IMG/VR virus record: IMGVR_UViG_3300026488_000021
Span: 18,023 to 82,022 of that record
From: a virus
DNA length: 64,000 bases
Direction: 5' to 3' (one strand)
Shown: in pieces, positions 42,008 to 52,905 of the stretch
Numbering within the stretch: position 1 is the first letter of the stretch
Layout: each line of letters begins with the position of its first letter
Position numbers and translations under genes: made by a program
Notes under the pieces: model-generated
Seen by the model: the letters and a program-made list of their open reading frames with translations, nothing else
Told to the model about the DNA's origin: nothing
The model's database searches: none

Positions 42008-43336
42008 ATGGCTAACTTATTGACAAAACTACAAGATAAACAAGGTATTGGTTTGTATTCACAATTGATTGCAAAACAAAGAAGTCCGTTTATGTCTGAT
42101 ATACTATTTGGACAAGATATTAACGATCCGTCTTCTACATTGTCTTTTAAAGGGATTTTATTACAAAAGACAACAACAAAAGACGGTAAATCAGTAGAAT
42201 GGAGATTGATTTCAGCTAATGAGGATTATTCTACTCTTGCTGCAAATGCTGCTGCTGGTGCTACATCTATTGATGTAGTTGATGCTACTCCATTCTCAAT
42301 TGGTGATGATATTGAAGTTGGAACAGGTACTGCAAATGCAGAAAGAAAATATGTTACTGCTATTACTGGTAATACATTAACATTGGATTCTGCATTAGCT
42401 AATGATCATTCTGCTGGTGATCAAGTATTGTCTATAACACACGCAAAAGGTGTTGGTGAAGTAGCAGATAAAGGACAAGGTGTATGGACAGATGATACAG
42501 AATCAAACTTCTTCCAAACATTTGATGCTGTACTGGAAGTAACAAAGGATGAATTAAATGCTCATATTATGGCTGGTTCTGGTGCTTTTAATATTTCTAT
42601 GAAACAAGCACTAAGTCAAAAACAAATTGATGCTGGTATTGATAATTATTTAAAATTGGAATTTATTAGAGTATTTGGTTATGATATTCTTAGAAGTGTA
42701 GAAAATGCATTCTGGAGTGGTAGAAAAGCTGAAATAAATGTTGGTGGTAAATTAAGAAGATTTACTGGTGGTTTTGAAGAATATAAAACAACTGATGAAA
42801 CAATTGATGCTTCTACTTTGACAGATAAGGAATTGTTTGATAAAATTGTTTCTCACATTTATGATGTAGAAAACTTAGCATCATCAATTAATGCTAACGA
42901 AGTTGTAGTTGTATGCAATAATGCGTTCTTCAAAAAATTCTTGACATTACAACCATCTGGTATTGCATTACCTGAAAAACCAACAAAAGATGGTTATAGA
43001 TTAACAGAAATTATGTTAGGAAACAAAACATATCAAGTATATTACTCTCCTGCTTTGGATAAATTAACAGCTAATAATCCAACAGTTGGTAGATTGTATG
43101 TATTCCCAAAAGATACAATTGCTGCTAAAACAAGAGAATATACAGATGTAGATGCTAAACAATTGAAGGCTGTTAAGGGTGGTCCAGATATTAAAGTTAC
43201 ATATGATCCAACTGCTCAAGCTGCTGGTGATGTATGGAGATTCTACTTTATGTATGAAGTTGCATTCATCTTTGGTGCATATACACCAAATAAGGCATTG
43301 GATGTTTATAGAAAAATTACAGTTACAAATATCTAA
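42008..43336 (+). CDS. Major capsid protein
   Basis: 442 residues. Residues 78-140 form the capsid/fibre-associated beta module (AAAGATSIDVVDATPFSIGDDI ... TLTLDSALANDHSAGD). The flanking parts look like an HK97-fold protein (N-arm, long spine helix with Asp/Glu-Leu-Asn-Ala-His, P-domain, C-terminal RLYVFPKDTIAAK). Position after scaffold and before neck genes supports the call. It contains no TGA at all; every glycine is GGT or GGA, unlike almost every other gene here, as expected for the most abundant virion protein. Confidence 0.85.
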   Translation: MANLLTKLQDKQGIGLYSQLIAKQRSPFMSDILFGQDINDPSSTLSFKGILLQKTTTKDGKSVEWRLISANEDYSTLAANAAAGATSIDVVDATPFSIGDDIEVGTGTANAERKYVTAITGNTLTLDSALANDHSAGDQVLSITHAKGVGEVADKGQGVWTDDTESNFFQTFDAVLEVTKDELNAHIMAGSGAFNISMKQALSQKQIDAGIDNYLKLEFIRVFGYDILRSVENAFWSGRKAEINVGGKLRRFTGGFEEYKTTDETIDASTLTDKELFDKIVSHIYDVENLASSINANEVVVVCNNAFFKKFLTLQPSGIALPEKPTKDGYRLTEIMLGNKTYQVYYSPALDKLTANNPTVGRLYVFPKDTIAAKTREYTDVDAKQLKAVKGGPDIKVTYDPTAQAAGDVWRFYFMYEVAFIFGAYTPNKALDVYRKITVTNI

Positions 43337-43342
43337 TTATAG

Positions 43343-43370
43343 AATACAGCCTAACCGGCTGTATTTTTTC
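43343..43370 (+). terminator. Terminator after capsid gene
   Basis: AATACAGCC/GGCTGTATT stem, 5-nt loop, then TTTTC. Strong intrinsic terminator. Confidence 0.85.
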
Positions 43371-43431
43371 TATTGAAAAAAATATTTATTTCTTTACTGT
43401 AATAGGTAGGTTTATAATTTATTAACAAATT

Positions 43432-44031
43432 ATGATAAAAAGTAATCAAACTGTTTGAAGTTTTATTCAACAGGTAGCTATGATGGTTAATGAAATAGTA
43501 TCATCAAATATGTTTAATGATAATTTTTGGATTTCGATTTTGAATTGGAGTATGAACTATATTTATTGATATCATAAATGGAGTTGGAATATTTATTATG
43601 AAGAGGTAGATGTAATAAATTATGAAGCAGAAGTTACTTATCCTATTCAGGAAATTATTGAAGTTATTGACGATTTATGAAATTTATATATTCAATGAGA
43701 GTATAAGCCAGACACTGGTGTATTTGTTAAAAAATGAAATAAATTGTATTTTAATAATGACTTTGTAGGAAATAAAATTACAGTGGCATATAGAAGATGG
43801 TTTATTCCGTATACTGTAAATGATATGTCATCTACATTAGATATTCCAGCACAGTTAGAATGACCATTAGCTAGTTTAATGCAGTTTAGAATTACACCGA
43901 TTTGGTTGTGAGAGTGAAGTTGAGGTATGATGAATAATTACTTACAGATTGCAATAAATGAGTTAAATCAATTTAGACAAATTGATACATATGAAGAAGC
44001 TCAAAGACCTTTAAACCCTAAGAGGAGATAA
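43432..44031 (+). CDS. Head-tail adaptor / tail tube A-like protein
   Basis: 199 residues. Trp-rich N-terminal helices, then beta-strands and a C-terminal helix (LQIAINELNQFRQ). Located between capsid and nozzle genes, the place of T7 gp11-type adaptors in podoviruses. Assigned from position and size; no sequence signature. Stop and next start overlap (TAATG). Confidence 0.65.
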
Positions 44032-45779
44032 TGGCTATACAACAATTGGATATAAGACCACAAGAATGATTTAATCAGATTTATAGTGAATTAGTGAATA
44101 ATGAAATTGTAAATACTCCTTACAATAAAGATTATTCATCTAAATTTTTCTTTTTTAAAAAGAGAAAGTGAATAAAAGAGTATAAGAGAAAAGATGGTTA
44201 TGGTTTTTTAGATTATGCTGTGTACACTGATAATAATTGAAATAAAGAGTTCTTCCTGACTAGAAGACAATCAGACAATGCTTATGTAATATTTGATTGA
44301 GATTTGAATCAAGTTCTAGAAATTTCTGAGTGATGAATTTGTGATAGATTTTATTCGGTATTATGATGAGGAGAGAGTAGATATGACAATTGAACTGTGT
44401 CTAGTTCAGATGCAACTCATATTACTGATAATTCTAAAAATTGGAGTAATAATGAATTAGCTGGTTATTATGTTTATATAGATGATTGAACTGGTGCTTG
44501 ACAACTTAGACAAATATTGTCTAATACTTCTGATACCATCGAGGTAAGTTGATGGAGTGCTAATCCTTGAAGTTGAGCTAGTTATGTGATATATACTAGT
44601 TTAGTAGACAATATAGTTGTTCCATATAATAATTGAGCCTATATATTTGATTGAGAACAATGGTATGACTCTGCTGTGTTTTCTTGATATAAAATAAAAT
44701 GAATGGAGGTTTGGAATAGTAGGTTATGGTATGCTACTGGGAATCAAATAATATATTCTGATGAATGAGATTATTATTTTTCTCCTGCTGGGAATGAGCT
44801 ATTTATTTCAAATCTTGATATAAATAATTTATATTGATTTTGAAATTATTTATTTGTTACTACACCTAAAAGTATTTGAGTTGTGTATAAGGGATTCTCT
44901 ACAACAGATTGAACTCCGTTTTTCATAATTAAAGAAGGGGTGTCACAAGTATGAGTTAAAAATAGGTTTGGGATTTGAAGATATAGGGATGTACTTTACT
45001 TTGTATCGTCGGATCTAAGATTGTATTCACTAGGAGTAACCATGCTTGGAGAGGAAACAGTTTTTAAGTTTCAAGATAATTGAACATTGCCTTCAAATTT
45101 TATTGAAAAATACTATGATAAAGATATAAAACTTTATAGTGATATAAATTATTTGTATTTATTTTGTATAGATGGTGGTAAGACAAAAGAAATATATTAT
45201 AATGATTTGTACAAAGGATGGTTGAATAATGAGTATATGGTAAAGATTAATAGTAAAAAATTATTATTATCGCAGGAATATGTGCTATGAGATTGATTTG
45301 TTTGAACCAGAGAGTGATATAAAGATTTAGACGCTACTTATTGACAAAAGATTAGATGTGTAGTTGGTGAGCCTGATATATTTATGTGGAAAGATATTAA
45401 ATATGTTAATATTTTGTTGTGAAAGAGTGATTATATACAGAACTGAATCTTAACAGTTACATCACATATCTGAAATAAGAAAGTAGAAAGAAAAATAGAT
45501 TTAGCGAGAACTTGATATATTTCAGATATGTGAGATATTATAGAGAACACATACTGAAGTACATTAATTTGATATCCATTATTTGGTTGAGATTTAGGGT
45601 ATTTAAGTGAATATATATCTGATATTGATATTATTCAAGTTTGATTAAATATGACTTGACAACTAATTGAATTTACAATTGATACAGGTGAATGAGATAA
45701 TTGAATATTTTATGGTGGTATGATGGTATATTATAATTTGTTAAACCCTAAATTAAAATATTATAGAAACATTATTTAA
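44031..45779 (+). CDS. Tail nozzle protein (podovirus gp12-like)
   Basis: 582 residues, beta-rich. Segments such as VWNSRLWYATGNQIIYSD followed by YYFSPAGNELF and VGVKNRFGIGRYRDVLYFV match the beta-propeller pattern of T7 gp12/P22-type tail tubular proteins (RLW...GN.iy.S..gdy.fF). It probably forms the short tail tube/nozzle. Many TGA glycines. This is the main evidence for a podovirus-type tail in the head module. Confidence 0.7.
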
Positions 45780-45796
45780 TTAATAAAAATTGTAAA

Positions 45797-47173
45797 ATGA
45801 CAATACAAGAATATTATAATAGACTTGCTAATATGTCAGGAGAAGAGTTGTATAAAAAAATCAGACAAAAATATTGAGATGTATCCTGATTTGCGTTAGC
45901 ATATAATAAAGCTTTAAATAATTATGCAGGAGCAGATAAAGATAAATATAGAGATTTGATAAGTAAGATTGAAGCAAAAGTTGGAGAATATATGAAGGCT
46001 CAACAAAATAAAAATGTTCAGAAAAATAATACTCAGTCCATAAGTGTTGATAACTTGCCTACGAAGGTGGATTTTAATACAAAGATAAATAAACCTAAAT
46101 TACCAAAAGAACCTACTCCGTATGACCTTTGATTCCAGTCTTGATTTAATTCAGCTTTATGACAATTTTCGTCTAAACTGTCTGAGTTACAAAAAGCTAC
46201 AAATAAAGCATTAGAAAGTTTTAAGAATAAATTATGATTAACTGATAAGCAATTATTTAACTTAAAAAATAGATTTGATGTATTTAATCAAAAAGTAAAT
46301 CTGATTGATAATATTATAAAAAGTAAAGATGAAGTATATCAAAACTTATTTAAATGATTGAAAGAGAATCTAGATACATTATCAGAGAAATATGGTGATA
46401 CATATGCGAAGATATGAGAAAGATTAAATAATTATGAAAAGTTGATGTGAGATACATTTAATAAAATGAAAGAAAGACTTAATAAAATTTGAGAGAACTA
46501 TAAGAAAATATTACAATTTAATCAAGCTGCCGCTGGTAGCGCAGCAGAAAAGCAATTAAGATGAGCTACTGGGAAGTGAGCACAATTAAGGGTTGCTAAT
46601 TATTTGCAAGAATTCGCACAGAAATGAGATACAGAACTAGCAAAATTACAGGTGCAGTTAGCACAACAAGCAAATGCATTAGATCAAGAATTCTTGAGAC
46701 TTAAGAAACTTATTATAAATGATAAAAATTTAACTGATAGAGAAAAAGTTAAGGTGTTAGATGATTTACAAAATAGATATAACAATTTATTAAATTTACA
46801 AGCTAAGTGGTGAATTAGTAAAGTAGACGCATATGCTGAACCTAGGCAAGAACAATTAGCAAAAGAAGAGAGAGATGTTGAAGCAATACAAGCACAAAAA
46901 TTACAAAATGTGTTACAAAAATTAAATTATGAGTGGGCTACAAATCCTAAAAATAGGGATATAATAATAAATAAAATTATTTCACAATTAAAGGTTCCAA
47001 TACCAAAAGAATACTTACAAAAACTTAAAACAGCAAAGGATTTTAATGAGGCTTTGTTAGAATTAAAGAATTATGTAAACAAAAATACCCAAGTACGAAG
47101 TGCATTAGATAAACTATTACAATATAGTAAGACAAAAAATAATTTACAATCTAATCAATGAGCCTCCAGCTAA
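45797..47173 (+). CDS. Internal virion protein, coiled coil
   Basis: 458 residues, almost entirely helical with long heptad stretches and a central Ala/Gly-rich part (QAAAGSAAEKQLRGATGKG). Resembles ejection/internal virion proteins next to podovirus nozzle genes. The frame ends at 47173, but an open frame shifted by +1 continues without an ATG (next entry), so the full product may be longer. Confidence 0.75.
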
Positions 47174-47594
47174 TTACTGAAAAGATTTAACACCAATAAT
47201 ACAATCTTTAAGGGCTCAGAAACCGGAATTTAACATTGCTACTGTTACAAATAATCCTGGAAATATACTTTACAATCCAAAATTAGAAAAGTATTTGTGA
47301 ATAAGCTGATATTATAAAGCACCAAATTGATATACATATGCTGTATTTGATAGTCCACAGAAATGAAAGGAAGCTATTATTAGATTAATGTCATTGCCTA
47401 GTTATTCCAGTTTTAGTCTTGCGCAAGCTTTACAAAGATGGACTTGAACAAAAAATAATGTTCATTCAAGAATAATTGGTAATTGTTGTCCTGAGTTGTT
47501 AGCTATGAGAGTATCTGATATTCTTAAAAATCCTGAATATACTGCTAAACTACAAAATGCTATAGCAAAATGAGAATGATACCAAGGTCAATAG
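47109..47594 (+). CDS. Open frame without ATG: NNPGNI-type domain, possible frameshift product
   Basis: Frame +1 relative to the coiled-coil gene, open from a TAG at 47106 to TAG 47592-47594, with no ATG, GTG or TTG in a sensible place. The encoded domain (VTNNPGNILYNPKLEKYLG, then AVFDSPQKGKEAIIRLM and a C-terminal SRIIGNCC) is the NNPGN domain that phages normally carry at the end of large virion or lytic proteins. It is therefore best read as the C-terminus of the upstream protein through a +1 shift around 47145-47175, or as a sequencing indel. Confidence 0.6.
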
Positions 47595-47608
47595 ACCTTG
47601 ATTTTTTT
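47583..47608 (+). terminator. Terminator overlapping stop codon
   Basis: CAAGGTC/GACCTTG stem with loop AATA containing part of the TAG stop, followed by ATTTTTTT. Confidence 0.85.
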
Positions 47609-47655
47609 ATAGAAAAAACTATTCTAATTTTAGTTTAATTATATAAAAGCTTAGT

Positions 47656-48525
47656 ATGACTGGTATAAAACTGAATTTAAATTTAGGAAGGAATAGAGAT
47701 AGAGGAAGAGAAAAGAAAAAAATTATAATAAGTGCATCAAATCTTTGAGGTTGAGAGTGATGAACAAGTAATACTTGAGAATCAAAGTATGTTAGGGACG
47801 GATATTCAACAAGATTTGATGAGAATGTGAGTGTTGATAATGTAGAAGAAGCATTAGATGTTATTTTTCAATTTACTTCTATTCCACCATCTGCTTCTAT
47901 AAGAATAAATCCTTCTACTACTTTATATGAAGTGTGAGCTAATGTTACTATAACATCAGAAGGTAAATGAGAATTAGGACAAAACCCTTCTTGAACTTTA
48001 ACTTTACTAAAAGTATTAAAAGATTGAAGTGATTGGTTTAGTCGAACTAATCCTTCGCCTTGAACTTGGTATTGACAAAATGATAATATAGATATTGTCT
48101 TAAATGAAACTACAAATTATAGGGTTTATGTAGAAGATAATCAAGGAAGGAATAATTATTCAGATTATATTAGAGTGTATTGAACTTATCCTTATTATGC
48201 TACCACACAAGATATTACAGTTTTAACTAAACAACCTTTAGAACCATACAATAGTATTTATTTTCAAGCTAATATGGTAGCAGAAACTGATACTGATAAA
48301 CAAAAGGTTGATTTTGAAAAAAATATAGCAATTACTTGAATACAGTTTTATAATACGATATCTTGACAATGGGAACGGTTAAATTGAAGTAAAAGTGCTA
48401 GTTTGAATAATTGGAATATTACAGATATAACACACGATGTTCAATGAAAAATTGTTAATTACAAAAGATACACTTATACTGGAGTTAAGGTATGAGCTAG
48501 AAAATTAAGGTTTTATACAAATTAA
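47656..48525 (+). CDS. Tail fibre / baseplate-type protein
   Basis: 289 residues. A basic N-terminal arm (GRNRDRGREKKK) is followed by a Gly linker and two or three beta-sandwich, Ig-like units (SIRINPSTTLYEVGANVTI, NYRVYVEDNQGRNNY). Ends with RKLRFYTN. Adjacent to the large fibre gene, so likely a fibre-attachment or fibre protein. Confidence 0.75.
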
Positions 48526-48534
48526 AAATAAATA

Positions 48535-50151
48535 ATGGCAAGAAATAAATGAATAATACCATTTTCTTGAAACTTTGAGCTACAAGTAGCAGCTCCATTA
48601 GATGCTAGGCAATATGTTGAAACAAAGGCAGACTTAACTAATGCTGCTACTTGGGAAGCTTTAGATGGGAATAGTTATGCTTACAAATGAATGATAGTAG
48701 CAGTCTACAATGATACGCCAGAAAACAATGGTGTATATGTTTTAGTTTGAGATGATGTGACTGATCCTGCTAGTTGGATTTCTGCTAAATGAGATGTAGA
48801 TAAAGACTTATCTAATGTAGATGATAATACAGTATTAAATAAAGTAAAGAACGTTGATTGAGATTGAAGCTGACTTGACGCTGATAAAGTTGATTGAAGG
48901 GATGTAGATGATACAAAAACAGATAATACTGTACTATGGACGGCTAAAAAAATATGAGATGAACTTAATAAAAAGGTAGACAAAGAAGAATGAAAATGAT
49001 TGTCTACGAATGACTTCACTGATACTTATAAGAATAAATTAGACTGAATTGAAGATTGAGCTGAAAAAAATGTACAATCTGATTGGAATCAAACAGATAA
49101 TACAATGGATGATTATATTAAGAATAAACCAGATTTATCTATTTATGAAGAGAAAGTAAATAAAGTATCGTCTTGGCAGTCTACTCCAGACAATACTCAT
49201 TATCCTAGCGAGAAATTGGTAAAAGACAATTTAGATGATTTGCAAGACAATAAAGCTGATAAAATAACCTCGTGAACGGAGAATAATTTTGTCTCAATAG
49301 ATAATACGTGAAACATAAAAGACAGTTGAAAAAAAGCTGATGATTTTGCAACTGCAACACATACACACAATTGGACAGAAGTAAATAAGACTTGAAGCAA
49401 ATTATTTGACATTGAAGATGTACCAGCTTATACAGGGAATGCGGGTAAAGTATTAGCTGTTAATAGTACAGAAGATTGATTAGAATGGGTGGATTGATGA
49501 GGTTGATGATGAGGTTGATGATGAGGTTGATGATGAGGTTGATGAGGTGGTTGATGAACTATACCTAATAATCCATATGCAATATATAAACTTAATTGAG
49601 ATTTAACAGACAGTAGTTGAAATTGAAGAGATTTAACATTGTATATTTGAACTCCAACTTATAAGACAGAGTGAGATATTACATATGTTGACACAAGAAG
49701 TAATAAAATTGCTACAAGAATGGATGGTGGTACCTTACTAAACCAATGGACCTTTTATGTTAAATTAAGAGATGTTGGAACAAGTACTCGGCAAACCATC
49801 TTTGGTTGAGAGACTAATGATAATATTGCAGTTTCAATATATAAAAGTAGTAATAAATATGTTATTAACTGATATAAATCTGGACACTGAACTCAATATT
49901 CCTATGCAAGTGATGTTAATGTAGATTGAAATTGGCACAAATTAGCAATTAGTTATAACAATTGAACTATCAAAATATATATGGATTGACAATTTAAAGT
50001 CTCTAAGAGTTGAACTTTGGACTTTAACTGTAATACATTTTTTTCTGATGAATATAATAGTGCGAATGAGCCTGCATCTTGAGAATTTGATGAAATAATT
50101 GTATACGATAGAGTATTAACAGATAGTGAAGCAAAAAGTTTAACAAGTTAA
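48535..50151 (+). CDS. Tail fibre with poly-Gly hinge and LamG-like domain
   Basis: 538 residues. The N-terminal half consists of fibre linkers shared with the fibre at 60664 (NVDGDGSGLDADKVDG, SSWQSTPDN, HYPSEKLVKD). Residues 321-341 are 21 consecutive glycines, 15 of them TGA. The C-terminal 190 residues form a concanavalin/laminin-G-like domain (AIYKLNGDLTDSSGNG ... DGNWHKLAISYNNGTIKIYMDG ... GEFDEIIVYDRVLTDSEA), a common carbohydrate-binding tip. Likely receptor-binding fibre. Confidence 0.9.
49494..49557 (+). repeat. Tandem repeat encoding poly-glycine
   Basis: Three perfect copies of the 12-mer GGTTGATGATGA plus partial units. In code 25 it reads as an unbroken glycine run; under any other code it is a string of stops or Trp. 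Confidence 0.9.
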
Positions 50152-50177
50152 AATTTTATATTTTAAAAAAAATAATT

Positions 50178-50504
50178 ATGCCTAAAATTAAAGAAAATAA
50201 AGAATTGAAATATTTAATTCAAGCAGGTGAAGAATTATATCCTTGAAGATTTCTATGAATTTTAGATGGAAAGATTATTTTAAAATGATGAGATAAAGTT
50301 GATGAAGATAAAGTCAATGAATACATAAAAAAACTTAAAAAGAAAGAAAACATTCTCTCAATAGCAACTATTACAGACCAACTTAATTTAATGGCTTGAG
50401 TACTAGCAGAACAAGTAGAAGCAAAACCAGAAGAGGAAAGAACAGATTTAGAAAAAAAAGCCTTAAAGGTTTATAAATCTATAATGAAAATTTTAAGTCA
50501 ATAA
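50178..50504 (+). CDS. Hypothetical protein
   Basis: 108 residues, Lys/Glu-rich. N-terminal strand segment (LYPGRFLGILDGKIILKGG) and a C-terminal helix bundle. In many phages a small protein of this kind follows the fibre genes; no family recognised. Confidence 0.75.
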
Positions 50505-50533
50505 ATTGAAATATTTAAAAACTAAGTATGATA

Positions 50534-50559
50534 AAACCACTTTATGTGGTTATTTTTTA
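50534..50559 (+). terminator. Intrinsic terminator
   Basis: AACCAC/GTGGTT stem, loop TTTAT, then ATTTTTT. Confidence 0.75.
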
Positions 50560-50563
50560 AAAA

Positions 50564-50941
50564 ATGAGAGTTGTTGAAAGAATTTTGCAAGAAAATTGAG
50601 CTACAATTGAGATGTTAAGAACCAATCCAGATTGTAATTGATGTGGTGGTAAAGGAGGAATTGATTTTGAAAATCTAATGAAAGCTTTGCCTTATTTTAG
50701 AAAGGATAAGGGTAAGCAATTGTTAGAAGACCTACATTTAATCTGTTGCCTACACGATATTTGCTTTGCTAGATGAGGAGGTTTATTGGATTTTTGGACT
50801 TGCAATTATAAATTTGCCTACAATGTGATAAAGCTTCTTCATTGGACTGATACTATAAGTAGAATGATTGTTTTTTTAGTTATATTTGGAGGAACAACAA
50901 TTTTTGGTTGAAAATATTTTAATTGGATAAAGAAAAAATAA
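50564..50941 (+). CDS. Phospholipase A2-like protein with membrane anchor
   Basis: 125 residues. Residues 24-32 (CNGCGGKGG) resemble the PLA2 calcium-binding loop, and residues 61-67 (CCLHDIC, His64-Asp65) the catalytic C-x2-HD-x-C helix; the spacing is one residue shorter than the secreted-animal PROSITE pattern but fits the C..HD.C form of prokaryotic and viral PLA2. A single membrane helix follows (100-116). It would hydrolyse phospholipids at the membrane. First gene of a three-gene cassette with holin and peptidase, so a lysis or entry role is inferred. Confidence 0.7.
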
Positions 50942-51279
50942 TGGACCAAACAATGATTAAATTATTATCAGATTTCGGAATAACAGGTGCTATGTATATT
51001 TTAATAATTCTAGCTTTTATTAAATATCTACCTAAATATTTAGAAAAACAAACGGAGGAAATAGAAAAAATAAATAATTTACATAGAGAGCAAATTAAAG
51101 AATTAACAGAAAAATTTGAAAAAATCACAGATAAAATAGTATGAAGTTTCGAGAAACAAATACAAAAATCTGATGATTGGCATAAACAACATCAAGCAGT
51201 TCTTAACGAGGTTAAAAATGATGTAAAAGATGTTAAAAGCTTTTTAATCAGAAAAATAAATAAAGATGGAAAAGATTAA
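50941..51279 (+). CDS. Holin-like protein (BhlA/UviB type)
   Basis: 112 residues. One hydrophobic N-terminal helix (12-30) and a long charged coiled coil, the layout of BhlA/UviB-type holin-like proteins. Begins on the TAATG at the end of the PLA2-like gene and overlaps the peptidase gene by 14 bases. Expected to permeabilise the inner membrane. Confidence 0.75.
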
Positions 51280-52108
51280 AGATTGATATTTTGGAGCAAT
51301 AGAGCAATACAACCAGCAGGACTATTTACTTGCTGGTAGTGAGTTAAATATTGATAATTTGAAAGACCAAAAAGAAAACTACTGGACTAACCAAATAGCC
51401 TACAATCAGTTTTACATCAATAATTCAATGTGTACTATTATTGCTGGTGCTGGTATTTTAAGCAATTATTTTAATTATACTTATAGTAAAGAGGAATTGC
51501 TAAGACTAGTTGAACTAGCAAAAAAAGAAAATCCACCATTTAGAGATTGAAGAGGTTGGTATATTTACAAGTGAGTAGATTTAAACAGAAAATATTGGAA
51601 CCAGAAAAATCCAGATAAGCAAGTAATAACTTATAGAATAGAAACTTGAAGTAAAGAATTTTATAAACTACTTGAAAAAGGTTATCATATCCAAGGATGA
51701 TTTAGATGAAATAGAGAGTTTAGTAAAGATAAAAAAGATGATTGTAAGATAAATAAAGTAGAAGCTATCTGAAAGCCTACTTATTGACACAGTATTTATT
51801 TTGCTATGAAGAATTGAAAAATTTATGTTGTTGATAGCTATAAAGGCTTTGGTTGTAATGTATATGAGGTTGTAAACTTTAAAAAGCTAGTAGAAAATAA
51901 GGTTTATTTTAAATACAGCTATGTTTATATTCCTAAAAAAAATATTATGAACCAATTAGAAAAAGATATTGCTATGGTAGAAAAAGCAATAGAATGTTGA
52001 ATAACTCATAACAAAAAAGAATTAGAAGATATAAAAAAATGAAAATACACACAAGACAACAGAACCACAATAAAAATTATGAGAGCAAAAAAAATAGAGT
52101 GTAAGTAA
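51266..52108 (+). CDS. Papain-fold (C39/NlpC-like) cysteine peptidase, endolysin candidate
   Basis: 280 residues. Cys56 sits at the start of a helix (NNSMCTIIAGAG), and His175 in GHSIYFAMKNG with Asp190 in YVVDSYKG give the Cys-His-Asp order of papain-like peptidases; the surrounding pattern resembles C39-type phage proteins. The C-terminal 60 residues are helical and basic. Next to PLA2-like and holin-like genes, so probably the wall-degrading enzyme or a virion peptidase. Confidence 0.75.
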
Positions 52109-52129
52109 TTAGATAAATTGAAAAAAAGG

Positions 52130-52163
52130 GCTAGTGGTTATTATACTACTAGCTTTTTAATTT
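52130..52163 (+). terminator. Intrinsic terminator
   Basis: GCTAGT/ACTAGC stem with a 12-nt loop, then TTTTTAATTTT, between the lysis cassette and the connector genes. Confidence 0.7.
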
Positions 52164-52175
52164 TAAATAAAAACA

Positions 52176-52598
52176 ATGTATGGAGTAATAGATATAGATT
52201 ACATAAACAATAACAGCTTAATTCAAAACTTAATTGATGAACCAGATAATGTAAAAAATAACTACATAAACAGAGCAGAGGCTATAATTTTTTCTTATAT
52301 TAATTTAAACCAATTTAAGCAAGAAGATTGAATTTATAATTTCCCAGAAGATTTAAAACTTGCTACATTGTTTGTAGTAGAGTACTTATATTTGAATTGA
52401 TGAACTTTTAAACAATCTTGAATAAAATCAGAAAAGATTGGAGATTATAGCTATACACTTTCAGACCAACAGATAAATAAACTTTCAGAGATTGATATGC
52501 CAATAAACATTGTAAGTATCTTAAATAAATACAGAAAAAAAGCTAGTTTTTATGATATAACTATTTGAGGATATGATAGACAATATGCTAATCAATAA
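52176..52598 (+). CDS. Head-tail adaptor (gp6-like)
   Basis: 140 residues, mostly helical. The sequence runs from an early helix (YINRAEAIIFSYINLNQF) to LATLFVVEYLYLNG and then KIGDYSYTLSDQQ, the usual order of HK97 gp6-type connector proteins (helical bundle with a G-x-YS strand). Start of the siphovirus-type connector cluster. Overlaps the next gene by 26 bases. Confidence 0.75.
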
Positions 52599-52905
52599 AG
52601 TAAAACTTTTTGAAAAACAAATAACCAATGAAGGAGGTATAAGAAAAGAAACACTAAACGAATTGTGAGAATATAAAGGGAGATTAGGTTGATTTTATTC
52701 AAGTTGAGACCAAAGCCAGGTTTGAGTTCAAAAAATAGTAGAAGACAAAAGAATATTGTATTTAGAAAAATGAACTCCTGCTAAAAAATGACTAGTAGCA
52801 AAAGTAGATATAGAGGACGAAGAATATGAGATTTTAAATGTCTATAAAGTACAAGATATGAATTGAGTTAATCACCTTAAATGTTTAATTAAAACAATAA
52901 AGTAA
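52573..52905 (+). CDS. Head-closure / stopper candidate
   Basis: 110 residues from ATG 52573 (a second in-frame ATG lies four codons later). Beta-rich with long strands (RILYLEKGTPAKKGLVAKVDI, KCLIKTIK). Located between adaptor and HK97-gp10-like genes, the standard place of the stopper (gp16/gp9 type). Stop is a TAATG overlap. Confidence 0.7.

Noticed and set aside
43179-43376. Overlapping 65-codon ORF in the capsid gene
   Set aside because: Shadow frame of the capsid gene with unlikely composition and no start context.
49494-49557. CRISPR-like or microsatellite array
   Set aside because: Unit of 12 bases with no spacers, in frame and coding for glycine.
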